NCBI RefSeq assembly: GCF_030547185.1
Contig: NZ_JAUOQR010000018.1
Coordinates: 1 to 38,125 of the forward strand
Reading direction: 5' to 3'
Source: Neptuniibacter sp. 1_MG-2023
GTDB taxonomy: Bacteria > Pseudomonadota > Gammaproteobacteria > Pseudomonadales > Balneatricaceae
Length of the DNA: 38,125 nt
Part shown: piece after piece, positions 36,827 through 38,125 of the stretch
How the letters are laid out: every line of letters starts with the position of its first letter
Position numbering within the stretch: position 1 is the stretch's first letter
Notes under the pieces: model-generated
What the model was told of the DNA's origin: nothing
Databases searched by the model: none
The model's input: only the letters and a program-made list of their open reading frames with translations
Made by a program: the position numbers and the translations under genes

Positions 36827-37834
36827 TCATTTATGCAGAAGTAAGGCTAATTCAAAAAACGTATCATCGAGCTTTTTGTTTTTTTCGATAATATCTTTTA
36901 ATGGAGTCTCTGTTATGGCGTTATCTCGTACTCCAATCATTACATCATTATAGCCTGCGCATAGATAATTAACGGCAGTTGAACCAAGACAAGATGCTAG
37001 CACGCGGTCATGGCCGGACGGGCTACCACCTCGTTGTATGTGGCCTAATATGCATACTTTCGCTTCTAATTTATGTTGAGCTAATACGTTGGCTAAGTGG
37101 GTTGTTAGCCCAGGCGTTTGTCCTTCAGCAACAACAATAATACCGCTAGCCCCTTTGCCAAGTAGACGGTTATTGGCTAGCTGAAAGCAAATGGTCTCAG
37201 GCTTGATTTCATATTCGGGTACAACAACCATTTCTGCACCACAGGCGATACCTACATGTGTGGCGATGAAGCCTGAATTTCGTCCCATGACCTCGACTAA
37301 AAAGAGGCTTTCGTGTGAGAGAGCCGTGTCGCGTATTTTGTCGATTGCATCTAAAGCTGTATTAACTGCTGTGTCGAATCCTATAGTGTCATCTGTTCCA
37401 TAAATATCATTATCAATAGTGCCTGGTAGCCCGATCACTTTGATGTTGTTTTCTTGTGTTAGTAAGTGAGCGCCGGTAAGAGATCCATCGCCACCAATTA
37501 CAACTAACGCATCGATATTTTTTTCTTTTAATACAAGGGCTGCTTGATGGCGGACAGTTGGGTCTTTAAATGCTAAGCAGCGATCACTTTTTAATAAGGT
37601 CCCTCCGCGTTGAACAATGTTAGTAACGGATGCGGAATCCATTTCCACCATATCCCCAATAATTAAACCGCTGTATCCCTTGTTAATACCGTAAACTTTT
37701 ATACCTTTATGCAGGGCTGCACGAACAACGCCCCGAATGGCAGGATTCATTCCTGGAGAGTCTCCGCCACTGGTTAAAATTGCAATAGCTTGAGGTTTTG
37801 TCTTGTTTGTAGGCAGGGAGGGTATTTTGTACAT
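36827..37834 (-). CDS. pfkA: ATP-dependent 6-phosphofructokinase
   Basis: PfkA phosphorylates fructose 6-phosphate, the committed step of glycolysis. ILTSGGDSPGMNPAIRG begins the ATP site. The GGDGS loop, with Gly rather than Asp after it, together with LPGTIDNDI, having Gly and not Lys before TIDND, marks the ATP-using and not the pyrophosphate-using type. Substrate-binding MGRNSGFIA and GHIQRGGSPSGHDR are also present. The ATG at 37834 has GAGG about seven bases upstream; a TTG at 37846 is unlikely. At 335 residues it is slightly longer than E. coli PfkA. Many marine relatives and pseudomonads lack pfkA, so its presence points to a working Embden-Meyerhof route, together with gpmI in this window. 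Confidence 0.95.
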   Translation of the reverse strand: MYKIPSLPTNKTKPQAIAILTSGGDSPGMNPAIRGVVRAALHKGIKVYGINKGYSGLIIGDMVEMDSASVTNIVQRGGTLLKSDRCLAFKDPTVRHQAALVLKEKNIDALVVIGGDGSLTGAHLLTQENNIKVIGLPGTIDNDIYGTDDTIGFDTAVNTALDAIDKIRDTALSHESLFLVEVMGRNSGFIATHVGIACGAEMVVVPEYEIKPETICFQLANNRLLGKGASGIIVVAEGQTPGLTTHLANVLAQHKLEAKVCILGHIQRGGSPSGHDRVLASCLGSTAVNYLCAGYNDVMIGVRDNAITETPLKDIIEKNKKLDDTFFELALLLHK

Positions 37835-38088
37835 GTATAACCTCAATTAAGGGCTTTATATATGCTTAAACTGTAATTGTGATCGGCGGTTAGGGCAAAT
37901 CTATTTATAGCTTCTTTTGTATGTTTTTGGGCTGGGCTAGGTTGGGGGTTAGGGTACCGGAGTATATTAGCTGAGCTGATTTATTTGCGATATACCTTAT
38001 CGAATTGAATATTTTGTTTATTGTTTGAACAAGATTCTTCGCTAAGGTGCTTTTTTGCCTTTATTTTGCAGTTTTTTAGTTTTGCCTG

Positions 38089-38116
38089 TTGACCTTGTTT
38101 GGGAAGTGTCTATAAT
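38089..38116 (+). promoter_or_regulatory. Strong sigma-70 promoter of stable-RNA type at the window end
   Basis: TTGACC (38089-38094) and TATAAT (38111-38116) are 16 bases apart and are followed by the GC-rich discriminator TCGCCGTCC. T-tract-rich DNA upstream (38050-38088) could act as an UP element. This is the appearance of rRNA or tRNA operon promoters; the transcribed gene lies outside the window. The preceding 37847-38088 holds no gene and no other motif I can name. Confidence 0.8.
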
Positions 38117-38125
38117 TCGCCGTCC

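Overview
The window comes from the chromosome of a gammaproteobacterium of moderately low GC. The best guess is a marine member of the Oceanospirillales (Neptunomonas/Neptuniibacter-like). The guess rests on protein flavour and gene order: glnA-ntrB-ntrC, yibN-grxC-secB opposite gpmI-envC-ctpA-yibQ, coaBC-algC-argB-slmA, radC-rpmB-rpmG-mutM, and pip-dtd. Almost everything is core housekeeping. I see no insertion sequence, prophage, CRISPR array, toxin-antitoxin pair or tRNA gene.

Layout. Positions 1-94 are the 3' end of a 5S rRNA gene and its terminator. Positions 250-1431 hold an unknown gene and a DTW-domain tRNA modification enzyme. Positions 1428-4760 run leftward: dtd, pip and typA. Positions 5214-9429 are the nitrogen-control block (glnA, ntrB, ntrC), with NtrC boxes, a sigma-54 promoter and terminators visible. 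Positions 9703-11541 carry trmL, an unknown small gene and a secreted M14 peptidase. Positions 11639-12823 (leftward) are secB, grxC and yibN; 13063-17992 (rightward) are gpmI, envC, ctpA and a YibQ-type deacetylase. Positions 17979-23064 (leftward) are a TSUP transporter, slmA, argB, algC and coaBC. Positions 23233-24574 are radC, rpmB and rpmG. Position 24643 starts a leftward Kef-type antiporter, and 26382-28140 carry mutM and an alpha/beta hydrolase. Positions 28241-29821 are a PAP2 phosphatase and a glycosyltransferase behind a tandem Pho box. After a 0.6-kb gap, a TPP riboswitch precedes thiD and thiC (30595-33355). The right end has a small membrane protein, a MarR regulator, a cyclic-di-GMP riboswitch facing a small unknown gene, a YcbL-type hydrolase, zapE and pfkA. 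The window stops inside a stable-RNA-type promoter.

Points most worth a second look. (1) Four half-sites phased at 11 bp, matching the PhoB consensus, sit in front of the two-gene PAP2/glycosyltransferase operon and suggest phosphate-starvation lipid remodelling. (2) A good GEMM-I (cyclic-di-GMP) aptamer lies on the + strand directly past the stop of an opposing small gene, so its transcript would be antisense to that gene. (3) A block near 29.95-30.07 kb has ten GGA triplets on one strand and could be a CsrB/RsmY-like sponge RNA or a decayed element. (4) The window runs from a 5S gene to an rrn-type promoter on the same strand, as if it lies between two directly oriented rRNA operons. (5) dut is missing from the coaBC-algC cluster.

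All family names rest on reading motifs by eye; no database search was run.
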